Part shown: one piece after another, positions 16,175-25,483 of the stretch
How positions within the stretch are numbered: the first letter of the stretch is position 1
How the letters are laid out: each line of letters starts with the position of its first letter
Assembly (NCBI RefSeq): GCF_007751715.1
Contig: NZ_CP036292.1
Location: 4,905,339-4,969,338, forward strand
DNA length: 64,000 nt
Direction of reading: 5' to 3'
From: Rosistilla oblonga
Lineage (GTDB): Bacteria; Planctomycetota; Planctomycetia; Pirellulales; Pirellulaceae
Notes under the pieces: model-generated
Database searches by the model: none
The model's input: only the letters and a program-made list of their open reading frames with translations
What the model was told of the DNA's origin: nothing
Position numbers and translations under genes: made by a program

Positions 16175-18403
16175 ATGAACACCGATTACAAAAACTTTCA
16201 TGTGTACCGCGACGATCGCGATGTCGTCACCGTATGGATCCAGCACGCCACGCGATCGATCAACGTCTTCGACGACGACGTGATCTCCGAACTGTGGCAG
16301 ATCGTCAGCGATCTCGAAGACGACAAAGTAGCCAAGCTGGTGATCTTTCGCAGCGCCCACGAGAGTGGCTTTATGGCGGGAGCGGACGTCGCAAAAATCG
16401 CCCAACTAACAGCCAGCGAGGTCGCCGAAGCGTTAGGGACCGGGCAAAGCTTGTTCACCCGAATCGCCAACTTGGAGATTCCTACCCTTGCCGTGATCGC
16501 GGGCCCATGCCTGGGCGGCGGCTTGGAATTTGCTCTCGCCTGTCGTTACCGAATTGCCCAGGACAGCGTCTCGACGCGACTGGGGTTGCCCGAGGTCCAG
16601 CTGGGCGTAATCCCCGGCTGGGGCGGAACGCAGCGGCTGCCGCAACGCGTCGGTTTGATCCAATCGCTGCCGATGATCCTGCAGGGCAAGAAACTGACGG
16701 CGAGCAAAGCGCTGCAGGTCGGGCTTGTCGACCGGATCGCCGACGAACCGAATTGGAAAAACTCTGTCGACCAGTTCGTCCGCGACCTGCTGCAGCGACC
16801 TCTACTCCTTCACCAACCAATTCACAAAAGCTTGCTCGCGCGGTTCCTGGATCACACCTCGATCGGCCGCCGGATCACACTGCACACCGCTCGCAATCGA
16901 ACAGCGCGAGAAGCGGCTCACTATCCCGCGATCCCCGCAGCGATTCGCGCTATCGAAGCCGGGCTTCGACGCCGCGCCGACGGTTTCGCTACCGAGCGTC
17001 TGGAATTCAGCCGGCTGATCGAAACGCCCACCTGCCGCAATCTATTGGAACTGTTCTTCCGCCGCGAGCGAGCGCGGTCGCTCGCCACCTGGCGTTCCGC
17101 CAACAGTCATCCGTCGCCGGATCACCCGACCGCCGACCATTCGACGATTCACAAAGTAGGAATCGTCGGCGCGGGAGTGATGGGAGCCGGGATCGCCCAA
17201 CTTGCGGCTTTAAAAAGGTATCACGTCGTGCTCAAAGAGGTCAGCGAAGAATTGGCAACGTCGGGGATGAAGCGGATCGAAGCACTGCTGACCGGCATGT
17301 CCGACAGTGGCCGCCTGCCCGCCGCCGACGCCCAAGCTGCGATGGGACGCGTGTCGGCGACCTGCGAATGGGGGCCGCTCGAGAGTGCCGATCTTGTGAT
17401 CGAAGCTGTCGTCGAACGCGACGACGTCAAGGCGAAGGTATTTCGCGAGCTCAGCAAGGTCGTCGACCCGCACGGCTTGTTGACCTCCAATACCTCGTCG
17501 CTGTCGATCGCTCATATGGCCGACGCTTCGAATCGACCTCAACAGGTTGCCGGGCTGCACTTCTTCAATCCGGTTCATCGAATGGAATTGGTGGAAGTTG
17601 TTCGTGCGTCGGAGACCAGCGACGCGGTCATCGACGAACTGGTTCAGTTTGTCCGCTCGCTGGGCAAGACGCCGATCGTCACCACCGACACTCCCGGCTT
17701 TCTCGTCAATCGCATTCTGTTCCCCTACATCGGCGAAGCGATTCAGATGATTTGCGATGGCGTGGCGACCGAAACGATCGATCGCGAGGCGCGCAGATTT
17801 GGGATGCCGATGGGGCCGTTGGAGCTGTTGGACCAAGTTGGCCTCGACGTCGCCTACCATGTCTCCGGCGCGCTCGACTCGGTGCTCCGCGATAACGAAC
17901 GCGTCGTCAAGCTGTTTGGCGAGATGGTGACGCGTGGTTGGATCGGCCGCAAAAGCGGACAAGGCTTCTATCGGTACGACGGCCAGCGACGCGCCGCTCC
18001 CACGCCGATGCAACCGATCATCGACGGCGTGCCAACGACGATGGTGCCTCACCTGGACATGGCACACGATGGCCTCAACGACGCGCAACGTCGGCTGATC
18101 TATCCGCTGATCAACGAATCGGTCAAGTGTTTGCAGCAACGTGTCGTTGCCGAGGCGTGGATGGTCGATCTGGCAATGGTCTTGGGAACCGGGTTTGCAC
18201 CGTTTCGTGGCGGTCCGTTGAGCCTGGGCGAACAGATCGGATGGAAGACCGTCGCCCGAAACATGAAAGCCTTGGAGGTCATGTACGGAATTCGATTTGA
18301 ACCTGCGACACGTTTGGACGAACTAGCCGCCACCGGCGGAACGTTGTTTGTCAACACGGAGGATCGTTCGGGATTTGGAACTCAGCGTCTGACACGGCAC
18401 TGA
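16175..18403 (+). CDS. fadB: Bifunctional enoyl-CoA hydratase / 3-hydroxyacyl-CoA dehydrogenase
   Basis: A 742-residue fusion. Residues 1 to about 190 are a crotonase domain with oxyanion-hole segments FMAGADVAKI and GPCLGGGLEFALAC and the PEVQLGVIPGWGGTQRLP motif. From about 325 follows a Rossmann-fold dehydrogenase, VGIVGAGVMGAGIAQLA, then NTSSLSIAHMA, HFFNPVHRMELVEVV and a C-terminal helical domain. It carries out hydration and NAD-dependent oxidation, the two middle steps of beta-oxidation. The start at 16175 has AGGGAG eight bases upstream; the frame is open further up into the thiolase gene, but those 145 codons are a shadow. FadJ is an alternative name. Confidence 0.92.
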   Translation: MNTDYKNFHVYRDDRDVVTVWIQHATRSINVFDDDVISELWQIVSDLEDDKVAKLVIFRSAHESGFMAGADVAKIAQLTASEVAEALGTGQSLFTRIANLEIPTLAVIAGPCLGGGLEFALACRYRIAQDSVSTRLGLPEVQLGVIPGWGGTQRLPQRVGLIQSLPMILQGKKLTASKALQVGLVDRIADEPNWKNSVDQFVRDLLQRPLLLHQPIHKSLLARFLDHTSIGRRITLHTARNRTAREAAHYPAIPAAIRAIEAGLRRRADGFATERLEFSRLIETPTCRNLLELFFRRERARSLATWRSANSHPSPDHPTADHSTIHKVGIVGAGVMGAGIAQLAALKRYHVVLKEVSEELATSGMKRIEALLTGMSDSGRLPAADAQAAMGRVSATCEWGPLESADLVIEAVVERDDVKAKVFRELSKVVDPHGLLTSNTSSLSIAHMADASNRPQQVAGLHFFNPVHRMELVEVVRASETSDAVIDELVQFVRSLGKTPIVTTDTPGFLVNRILFPYIGEAIQMICDGVATETIDREARRFGMPMGPLELLDQVGLDVAYHVSGALDSVLRDNERVVKLFGEMVTRGWIGRKSGQGFYRYDGQRRAAPTPMQPIIDGVPTTMVPHLDMAHDGLNDAQRRLIYPLINESVKCLQQRVVAEAWMVDLAMVLGTGFAPFRGGPLSLGEQIGWKTVARNMKALEVMYGIRFEPATRLDELAATGGTLFVNTEDRSGFGTQRLTRH

Positions 18404-18496
18404 TTCCGCCCCCCCCTGTTTCTATTGTCGGCAGCGATCCAGATCGCCCTGCCGACAACCGAGTTTTGCTCGACTTGTTATTTGGAGGATCGATCG

Positions 18497-20551
18497 ATGA
18501 GCCTTGGTATTCACAATAAAAGCTACGACGAACTGCTAGAAGAAATCGATCGCAAGGAGAACCTGTCGCGACTGGCGCAGGAGGTTCAATCCGATAACCA
18601 CGCGGCACCTGCGGCGGAAACGGCAGCGGTATCCGATTCGCCAGAAAACGATCGCCCGCTGACTCAGCCGGACGCGGGATCTTCGTTTGCGGAAACCGCG
18701 CTCCGTTTGGGCGGCAAGAGCGACGACGAAGCCCGACGCACGGGAGTCCTCGATACGGCGGACGATCAGGTCGAAGCGCTCTTTGCACCGCAATACCAGA
18801 CGTCCAACAGCCCGATCCATCAAAGCGTTTGGAAGCGGGATGTTCGCACCGATCTGTACTGCCTGCACGCAAGCGAGGTTCCAACGGCAGCCAGAAAGAT
18901 CATGGATCGCTGCCTGGATGTCGTCCGATCCGCGATCGCCGATCGGACCATTTACGACGACCAGGGAAAAATCTCCGAAGCGACACTGGCGAGGCTCGGT
19001 GAGGCAGGATATTGGGGAATGCTTGTCGATCCGGCGTATGGCGGCAGCGGGTTGCGCTTCCAACACTTCGCCAAGTTCGTTACCAAGATGGCGACGATCG
19101 AACCGACGGTCGCAGGTCTCGCGTCGGTTCATGGTTGCATCGGTGCTGTCGATCCGCTGCGGACGTTTGGCGATCCAGCACAGAAGAAGCGGTTCCTGCC
19201 TGGGCTGGCCGATGGATCGCGATTGTCCGCGTTTGCTTTGACCGAACCGGGAGCGGGCAGCGACCTGACGGCGCTGCGAACGACGGCGGTTCTGGATGGC
19301 GACGCTTACGTCGTCAACGGCGAGAAGTTGTTCATCACCAACGCGATCCCTGGACGCACGATTGGACTGGTCTGCCGAATCGATGACCAACCGGCGGTGC
19401 TGATCGCGGAACTACCGCAACAGGAGGATGAACACTTTCAAATGAAGCGGTACGGTCTGTATGCACTCCGCCGTGCCCACAACAACGGCTTGGTCTTCCG
19501 CGACTTCCGCGTCCCCGCCGCGAACCTGCTGCGTCCCGCGACGGGCGACGGACTAACAATCGCTTACCACGGGCTGAACCTAGGCCGCGTTTCGTTGTGC
19601 GCCAACGCGGCTGGAACGATGCGGTCGATGTTGGCTAGCATGCTGCCATGGGCTGCCTACCGCTGCACCTACGGGCAATCGATCGACCGCCGCGAACTGG
19701 TTCAGCGACGAATTGGACACATGGCCGGGTTGATCGTCGGCTGCGACGCGCTTGTGCATTGGTGCAGTGGATTGATCGACATGGGCTATCGCGGCGAGAT
19801 GGAGTGTATCGTCGCCAAGATCTTCGGCAGCGAAGCGTTGAAAGAGGCGGCGATCGAGTTGTACATGAAGACTCATGGCGGGCGATCGTTTCTGCATGGG
19901 CACACTTTCGGCGACAACGTCCACGAATTCCTAGCTCCCTGCATCTACGAAGGCGAGGGAGAGATGCTGGGGATGGCGTTCTTTAAATCGTTGGTCAAAC
20001 AGCACGGCAAAGATTACTTCGAACCGATCGGGCGGGCCTTGCAAGCCGCCGGGATCAAACGCCCCAACCCTGCCAATCCGGTACACGCTTGGCAGTTGAA
20101 GGGCCCGTTGATGCGATACGCTCGCTGGTACATCGGACAGCGCCGGGCTGGACGAACTCTCGATACGCTCGACCAGATGCCACCGGAATTGCGACACCAT
20201 GCCAGTTTCGCTCAGCAGTATCTTGCCGACGCATGTTTCGAAATCTCGGCAACGATGCGGACCTATCAACTGAAACTTGCGGACCGTCAGTGCGCGATGG
20301 CCGGACTTTCCCAACGGCTGCAGGACGCCGTCGTGATTCTGTGCACAAGCCTCTACGGATCGCAGCAGACCGATCCGATCAGCCACGCTGCCGCCGATGT
20401 GGTTTGCTGGCATTTGCGTCATCGCTTGCTGGGCACGCGGCCCGGTCCTGCCGACTTCCGCCGCGTGACCGAATTGGGCGAAGCGATAGCTGACGAGGGA
20501 TGGTCGGAGATTTCGCAGATCGCCGAGGATCCGATCTTGATGCGGTACTAA
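18497..20551 (+). CDS. fadE: Acyl-CoA dehydrogenase with long N-terminal extension
   Basis: A 684-residue FAD enzyme for the first oxidation of beta-oxidation. The core starts near residue 118 and shows [27 protein letters not shown] and the catalytic Glu485 in IYEGEGEM; a C-terminal helical extension follows. Residues 9-30 ([10 protein letters not shown] and onward) are predicted to form an amphipathic helix, then an Ala/Pro/Ser-rich linker (31-66) precedes the core. Such a helix-plus-linker is unusual for FadE and could be a docking or encapsulation peptide (inference). The start has GGAGGA seven bases upstream. It is the last gene of the fad operon, 93 bp after fadB. Confidence 0.88.
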   Translation: MSLGIHNKSYDELLEEIDRKENLSRLAQEVQSDNHAAPAAETAAVSDSPENDRPLTQPDAGSSFAETALRLGGKSDDEARRTGVLDTADDQVEALFAPQYQTSNSPIHQSVWKRDVRTDLYCLHASEVPTAARKIMDRCLDVVRSAIADRTIYDDQGKISEATLARLGEAGYWGMLVDPAYGGSGLRFQHFAKFVTKMATIEPTVAGLASVHGCIGAVDPLRTFGDPAQKKRFLPGLADGSRLSAFALTEPGAGSDLTALRTTAVLDGDAYVVNGEKLFITNAIPGRTIGLVCRIDDQPAVLIAELPQQEDEHFQMKRYGLYALRRAHNNGLVFRDFRVPAANLLRPATGDGLTIAYHGLNLGRVSLCANAAGTMRSMLASMLPWAAYRCTYGQSIDRRELVQRRIGHMAGLIVGCDALVHWCSGLIDMGYRGEMECIVAKIFGSEALKEAAIELYMKTHGGRSFLHGHTFGDNVHEFLAPCIYEGEGEMLGMAFFKSLVKQHGKDYFEPIGRALQAAGIKRPNPANPVHAWQLKGPLMRYARWYIGQRRAGRTLDTLDQMPPELRHHASFAQQYLADACFEISATMRTYQLKLADRQCAMAGLSQRLQDAVVILCTSLYGSQQTDPISHAAADVVCWHLRHRLLGTRPGPADFRRVTELGEAIADEGWSEISQIAEDPILMRY

Positions 20552-20802
20552 TCTGCAGCCCAATCCGCCGCGATAAAAGCTTGCCGCGGCAGGAAAAAAC
20601 CTCTTCGCGGCGAGTTCCTGGGCACTCGACGAAAGCGATTCGGCGCTCTCGATCTGCGGCCCGCCGCGACCTGTTTGCTATCAAACCGTCACCGTCACGA
20701 CCGGTTGGTTAGTGAAAATTCGGAAGGCGGAGATCCCTACCTACCGAAAAACATAATGGGAGTTACCCGTACAGAGCGAATAACCCAAGACAAGGAAAGA
20801 CC

Positions 20803-21696
20803 ATGCAGTTAAGAAATCGAACGGCGGTGTTGGCACTTGGCGGTGGCGGTGCTCGAGGTCTGGCTCATATCGGAGCGATCGAAGTCCTACGGTCGCTGGA
20901 CCTGCGGATCGAACGCTACGTCGGTGTCAGCATCGGTTCGCTGGTCGGCGCGCTCTGTGCGATTGAACCCGACAGCGAAAAACTGCATGCGAAAGTAAAC
21001 GACTACCTTCACAGCGAAGGCTTTCTGAAGATGCAGGCCAAGCTGTTTGCTGTCGCTCCTAAATCCGAAGCGAGTTCTAGTTCGGGAATCTTCTCTTGGT
21101 ACGAGACGGTTAAGCAGTTCGTCGGCACCCGTCGGAAACTAATCCACATCCTCAGCCGCCCCTCGCTGCTGGCTCGCGACGTGATGCAGCACGTCGTTGA
21201 AGGGCTGTTGCCCGACGCGAATATCGAAGACTTGGATCAACCGCTGAACATCGTGACTGTCGACCTGCGAACGGGCAGTCCAGTCGTCCTCGACCGCGGC
21301 CCGCTTCGCGAAGCGGTAATCGCATCGACTGCGATCCCTGGAATTTTCCCCGCCGTCCCTTGGGACGACATGCTGTTGTGCGACATCGGCGTGCTCGATC
21401 CGGTTCCCTCGCGGATGGCGCAACGGTACGCCAGCGATCTCACGATCGCGATCGATGTCTGCGCGGGGATCAAACATAAACCGAAGGTCAAGAATGCCTT
21501 TGAGACTTTCATTCGGATGAACGAAATCGCGCAGGGCCTGATGCGTCAAACGGCGCACGAATCGGCCGACCTGATGATCCGCCCCGACGTCGCGCGGGTT
21601 CCGTGGTTCGATTTCACCGATTCGGAACTGTTGATCGGCGAGGGTCGCAAAGCGGCTCAGTCGATGATCCAGAAGATGTGGCAAAACGCAGCCTAG
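20803..21696 (+). CDS. Patatin-like phospholipase family protein
   Basis: A 297-residue patatin/RssA-type lipid acyl hydrolase. It has the oxyanion-hole glycine loop GGGGARG (13-19), the nucleophile elbow GVSIGS (Ser43), and the catalytic Asp of the Ser-Asp dyad at about residue 194 in CDIGVLDPVP, where the usual DG(G/A) reads DIG. No signal peptide is seen, so it is probably cytoplasmic or membrane-associated. The start at 20803 is preceded by AAGGA. It lies 250 bp after the fad operon and could feed it with fatty acids released from phospholipids, but that link rests only on position. Confidence 0.88.
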   Translation: MQLRNRTAVLALGGGGARGLAHIGAIEVLRSLDLRIERYVGVSIGSLVGALCAIEPDSEKLHAKVNDYLHSEGFLKMQAKLFAVAPKSEASSSSGIFSWYETVKQFVGTRRKLIHILSRPSLLARDVMQHVVEGLLPDANIEDLDQPLNIVTVDLRTGSPVVLDRGPLREAVIASTAIPGIFPAVPWDDMLLCDIGVLDPVPSRMAQRYASDLTIAIDVCAGIKHKPKVKNAFETFIRMNEIAQGLMRQTAHESADLMIRPDVARVPWFDFTDSELLIGEGRKAAQSMIQKMWQNAA

Positions 21697-21822
21697 TGCC
21701 TCGGGTTCGGCTACGGTTCGGCGGCAGAAATTGAGCCGCCTTGCTGGATAGGGCAAATCGGCGAACAATGGTCGGAAAACCCAAAGACCGCTTCCATCGC
21801 ATTGCTTTCAGGAATTCCGCCG

Positions 21823-22470
21823 GTGCCCCGTCAACAGCTTCGCACGCCCAGTACTTCAATCGATCTGTCGCAGCACTTTCGGATGGTCGATGCATTGCCG
21901 CAACAGGTAACCAGCCAGACGCTGTTCCAAAACGACGCGGGGCTGCAGATCGAAGTCGGTTCGGGCAAAGGGCTGTTCCTCTTAAACGCCTCGGGAGAGC
22001 AACCCGATCAAAATTTCTTAGGGATTGAGATCGCCCACAAGTACGCCAAACACGCGGCGACTAAACTGAAGAATGCCGGTCGCACCAACGCCATCATGGC
22101 TTCGGGAGACGCGTTGCCGATCTTCGAAAAACAGATCCCCGATGCTTCCTTGGCTGCGGTCCACGTCTATTTCCCCGATCCATGGTGGAAGAAGAAGCAC
22201 AAGAAACGCCGAGTATTGAACGAACCTTTCCTGCGTAGTGCCAGTCGTACTTTGGCCCCGGGAGGACGGTTCTACTTCTGGACCGATGTGCTCGACTACT
22301 TCGAATCGACGCTCGAATTGATGGCGATGGTGGTGCCCGAACTTGGCCCGCCGCTGCCAGATGTCGTCTCTGAAGCGGAGCACGACCTCGATTACCGCAC
22401 CCACTTTGAACGTCGCAGCCGAAAGAATGAAATACCGGTCTATCGGGTTCATTTTGACAAACCAGCGTAG
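21823..22470 (+). CDS. trmB: tRNA (guanine-N7-)-methyltransferase
   Basis: A 215-residue SAM-dependent enzyme forming m7G46 in tRNA. The SAM site is EVGSGKGLFL, followed by LGIEIAHKYA, and the family signature VYFPDPWWKKKHKKRR is complete, as is GGRFYFWTDVLDY. The start is uncertain: a GTG at 21823 has AGGA nine bases upstream, while the frame opens with a TTG at 21802 with no ribosome site. It has no obvious operon partner; the A-type Fe-S carrier begins 130 bp downstream behind its own candidate promoter. Confidence 0.93.
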   Translation: MPRQQLRTPSTSIDLSQHFRMVDALPQQVTSQTLFQNDAGLQIEVGSGKGLFLLNASGEQPDQNFLGIEIAHKYAKHAATKLKNAGRTNAIMASGDALPIFEKQIPDASLAAVHVYFPDPWWKKKHKKRRVLNEPFLRSASRTLAPGGRFYFWTDVLDYFESTLELMAMVVPELGPPLPDVVSEAEHDLDYRTHFERRSRKNEIPVYRVHFDKPA

Positions 22471-22521
22471 CCCGATCGGCCCGATGACGGGTAAACACTG
22501 CAAAATTCAGTCCGTTTCGAC

Positions 22522-22551
22522 TTGCCGCATTGCTTGCCAGGGGAATACAAT
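22522..22551 (+). promoter_or_regulatory. Candidate promoter of the Fe-S carrier gene
   Basis: TTGCCG at 22522-22527, an 18-nt spacer and TACAAT at 22546-22551 (4/6 and 5/6 matches). Transcription would start near 22558, about 43 nt before the ATG at 22601. Confidence 0.4.
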
Positions 22552-22600
22552 GCAATCGCCTGACAAATTAACCACTTCCCTTTCCAACTAGAGGTTCTTG

Positions 22601-22933
22601 ATGCCTATTCAATTATCCGAACGAGCTGCGGAGGAAGTAAAACGCTTTCGTACAGAGCATAACTTTGAAGACGCAATGTTTCTGCGAATCGGCGTTGCCG
22701 GGGGTGGATGCAGCGGATTTAACTATACCCTGAACTTTGACGACAATTTTGACGACAAAGCCGATTCGAAGTACGAATCGCACGGCGTTGCCGTGGTTGT
22801 CGACAAAAAGAGCGCTTTGTACCTGGACGGAACCACTGTCGATTGGTTCGAGAGCCTGGAAAAGCAAGGTTTTACTTTTGAGAACCCCAACGCGACCAAG
22901 TCCTGCGGTTGCGGTAGCTCCTTCCAAGCCTAG
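22601..22933 (+). CDS. A-type iron-sulfur cluster carrier (IscA/ErpA/SufA family)
   Basis: A 110-residue HesB/IscA-type protein that delivers Fe-S clusters to apoproteins. The three conserved cysteines are present: one in GGGCSGFNYTL and two in the C-terminal SCGCGSSF. Length is typical. The ATG at 22601 follows AGAGG at 22590-22594; an in-frame TTG directly precedes it. It is probably transcribed alone, since an intrinsic terminator lies at 22999-23036. IscA, ErpA and SufA cannot be told apart without a tree, so no symbol is given. Confidence 0.93.
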   Translation: MPIQLSERAAEEVKRFRTEHNFEDAMFLRIGVAGGGCSGFNYTLNFDDNFDDKADSKYESHGVAVVVDKKSALYLDGTTVDWFESLEKQGFTFENPNATKSCGCGSSFQA

Positions 22934-22998
22934 GTTCGTTCCGACGGCTGCTCGATCGGTGCGGGTGGCTGTCCAGATGCGATCTGAATGTTTATGAT

Positions 22999-23036
22999 CC
23001 GCGTCCTGCATCGTTTGATGTGTGACGCGGTTTTTT
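22999..23036 (+). terminator. Intrinsic terminator / possible attenuator before cbiET
   Basis: CCGCGTC (22999-23005) pairs with GACGCGG (23024-23030). An inner stem of about six pairs, TGCATC with GATGTG including two G-U pairs, closes on a GTTT loop. Six T residues follow (23031-23036). The hairpin ends only 12 nt before the cbiET start codon, so it ends the Fe-S carrier transcript and may gate read-through into cbiET. Confidence 0.75.
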
Positions 23037-23048
23037 CGTAGGTGGACA

Positions 23049-24284
23049 ATGAACAAGATCCAGATTGTTGGTGTTGGTGACGACGGCGTCGAAGGTCTAA
23101 CCAACCATGCCCGTGCCTTGATCGAAGCGGCGGACGTTTTAGTAGGTCCCGCCAACCTGCTTCCAAAGGTTGCGATCGGCCCTAGCGAGCGAATCGAATC
23201 GGGCAGCGACCTGCAGCGGCTCGGCGAAATGCTCAACGAGATGTCGTCGCGAAACGTTGTCCTGTTGGCCGGCGGCGATCCGCTTTTCTACGGAACCGCT
23301 CGCTTCCTTTGCGATTCGCTGGGCAAGGACCTATTCGAAGTCGTCCCGCACGTCAGCAGCATGCAACTGGCGTTCGCGCGAGTCAAAGAGAGCTGGGACG
23401 ATGCCTATCTGACCAACCTCGCGACCCAGCCGTTGGACCGAGTGGTCGAGCGGATTCGCACGGCCGACCGCGTCGGCCTGTTCACGACCGAAGAGATCAC
23501 TCCCGCGGCACTGGCCGCCGCTCTTTTGGATCGCCGCATCGACTACTTTAACGTCTACGTCTGCGAGAACCTCGGATCGCCCGACGAACGCGTCACCCAA
23601 GGCGATTTGAATTCGCTGCAAGGGCAGACCTTTGGACCGCTGAACGTGATGGTCTTGGTACGTCGGCAAGGCGTGGCCGATCGGCCGCAGCAGATGGAAG
23701 GCAAGCGGTTGTTCGGAAATCCGGACGACCAGTTCCTGCAATCGAAACCCAAACGCGGCCTGCTGACACCGATGGAGGTTCGTTGCATCGCGTTGGCGCT
23801 GATGGACCTTGGCCCCACCAGCATCGTCTGGGATGTCGGTGCGGGAAGCGGTTCGCTGGCGATCGAAGCGAGTCAGATTGTCACCGGCGGACAGGTCTAC
23901 GCGATCGAAATGGACGCCGAAGACTTTGGCCTGATGACCGACAATGCCGAGCGATACGGGTGCAGCACGCTGATCCCAGTCCATGGTCAAGCGCCCGAAG
24001 CGCTCGCAGCACTCCCGGATCCCGACGTGATCTTTGTCGGCGGCACCGGCCGCGCGGTAGGCGAACTGGTCGACACGATCTTCGATCGACTGCGTCCAGG
24101 CGGGCGGTTTGTCGTGAACGTCGCCAGCCCCGACAACTTGGTCGGCGTCCAGGCGGCATTCCAACGTCGCAACATCGAACCGAGCGTTCGGATGGCGAAC
24201 ATCGCCCGCGGCAACTACCAATTGGATCGCCTACGATTCGAAGCGGTGAACCCATCGTTTCTGATCTGCGGCACCAAGCCGTAG
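23049..24284 (+). CDS. cobL: Bifunctional precorrin/cobalt-precorrin C5,C15-methyltransferase (CbiE-CbiT)
   Basis: A 411-residue fusion acting in corrin ring synthesis. The N-terminal half is a CbiE-type tetrapyrrole methylase: IQIVGVGDDGVEGL, VLVGPANLL, LLAGGDPLFYG and PHVSSMQLAFA. From about residue 225 follows a CbiT-type Rossmann methyltransferase/decarboxylase with VWDVGAGSGSLAIEA and VYAIEMDAEDF. The start at 23049 is preceded only by a weak GGTGG; the longer frame begins inside the terminator stem. No other cobalamin gene is in the window, so this step is encoded apart from the rest of the pathway. The aerobic (CobL) or anaerobic (CbiET) route cannot be decided here. Confidence 0.9.
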   Translation: MNKIQIVGVGDDGVEGLTNHARALIEAADVLVGPANLLPKVAIGPSERIESGSDLQRLGEMLNEMSSRNVVLLAGGDPLFYGTARFLCDSLGKDLFEVVPHVSSMQLAFARVKESWDDAYLTNLATQPLDRVVERIRTADRVGLFTTEEITPAALAAALLDRRIDYFNVYVCENLGSPDERVTQGDLNSLQGQTFGPLNVMVLVRRQGVADRPQQMEGKRLFGNPDDQFLQSKPKRGLLTPMEVRCIALALMDLGPTSIVWDVGAGSGSLAIEASQIVTGGQVYAIEMDAEDFGLMTDNAERYGCSTLIPVHGQAPEALAALPDPDVIFVGGTGRAVGELVDTIFDRLRPGGRFVVNVASPDNLVGVQAAFQRRNIEPSVRMANIARGNYQLDRLRFEAVNPSFLICGTKP

Positions 24285-24481
24285 CGAACCAGAGAAGAGA
24301 TTGCGACGGTCAAGGTCGGCGGCATCGACAACAAGCGACAACTTTGTTGGCTTGTTGTAGGTTCTCGATGCAATCGTAACTTGCCCGATGCCAATATGCG
24401 CGTTAAAGTTTGACGTGTTGTTATTGCAACCTGTCAGCAATTCTCCTTCCCTGACGCTCGCATCTCTCGGAACGCCAAAGT

Positions 24482-25426
24482 ATGGCAAGCCAACGGTTCA
24501 CGAAACACTCCGGCGCCGTGCTTGGCGTAGCCGTTAACATGGCCGAAGTTTTGTCGGCCGATGCGATCTTAATTCTGCTGGATGGATCGACCGACTGGAA
24601 ACGGTTGCGGTCGGAGACCAAAGAAACCAAAACACCAATTCTGGTTGCCGCCGACACCGCGGAAGACCTGGAAGGGGCGAGCGAATTTGGGCTCATCCCG
24701 TTGGTCCTGAACAAAGAAAAGGCGCCGTTGCTGGAACGCCTGCAGCACGCTTTGCTGGAAGCGGCGACCGACGAACTGATCCGCACCAACGGCGATGTGA
24801 TCGCGATCTACAGCGGTTTCCAACAGGGACGGATGGATTCGATCAGCCACCTGCAGCTGGATGAACGGATGCGACGGCTGACCGTTCGCGATCTGCAACG
24901 GCTCGAAAGCAGCGTGCCACTGAAGACGATCAAGGCGGTTGTCGACCTGGCGGTTCAAATCGGCCGCGAGGGACGCGAAGGCAAAGCTGTCGGAACGCTG
25001 TTTGTCGTCGGACACTCCCGCCGCGTGATGGAACACTGCAACGACGGCGGACTGGATCCGTTTCGCGGTGCCAATCGCAAAGCCCGCAATCTGTACGATC
25101 GCCGCGTCCAAGAGGATGTCAAAGAGATCGCGCAGATGGACGGCGCTTTTGTCGTCAATTCCGACGGCAACATCGAACGCTCGCGACAGATGTTGGAAGT
25201 CGCTCACCAAGACCTGACGATGTCCAAAGGACTCGGCGCCAGGCACTGGGCTGCGGCGGCCATCTCCGCCAAAACCAAAGCCGTCGCCGTCGTGGTCAGC
25301 CAGTCGACCGGAACCGTTCGCTTGTACCAAAACGGCGAACTGGTGATGCGGATCGAACCGATGGACAAAGCGGTCAAGTGGCAGGAGTTCAATTACGAAC
25401 CGCCCGCCCCGACCCCGGAAGCTTAG
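24482..25426 (+). CDS. Diadenylate cyclase (DAC) domain protein, DacZ-like
   Basis: A 314-residue cytoplasmic protein. Residues about 25-80 form an alpha/beta domain (AILILLDG, TPILVAAD, GLIPLVL) resembling the pyruvate-kinase C-terminal-like domain of archaeal DacZ enzymes. A helical linker follows, then a DisA_N/DAC domain from about 145: GTLFVVGHSRRV, the DGA motif (220-222) and GARHWAAAAISAKT. DAC enzymes condense two ATP into cyclic-di-AMP using DGA and RHR motifs; here the second reads RHW (254-256). It lacks the helical and HhH domains of true DisA and the membrane segments of CdaA. Activity is plausible but the substitution leaves it unproven. No clear ribosome site precedes the ATG. 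Confidence 0.82.
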   Translation: MASQRFTKHSGAVLGVAVNMAEVLSADAILILLDGSTDWKRLRSETKETKTPILVAADTAEDLEGASEFGLIPLVLNKEKAPLLERLQHALLEAATDELIRTNGDVIAIYSGFQQGRMDSISHLQLDERMRRLTVRDLQRLESSVPLKTIKAVVDLAVQIGREGREGKAVGTLFVVGHSRRVMEHCNDGGLDPFRGANRKARNLYDRRVQEDVKEIAQMDGAFVVNSDGNIERSRQMLEVAHQDLTMSKGLGARHWAAAAISAKTKAVAVVVSQSTGTVRLYQNGELVMRIEPMDKAVKWQEFNYEPPAPTPEA

Positions 25427-25483
25427 CCCTCGGCTGCGTTCCTGCAGCACTCTGTCCGGCCAGCCGCTCAGCCCAAGAGAAGC

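Noticed and set aside
22934-23048. Cobalamin riboswitch upstream of cbiET
   Set aside because: The space is too short for the known aptamer and I cannot find a B12-box-like core; only the terminator hairpin is supported.
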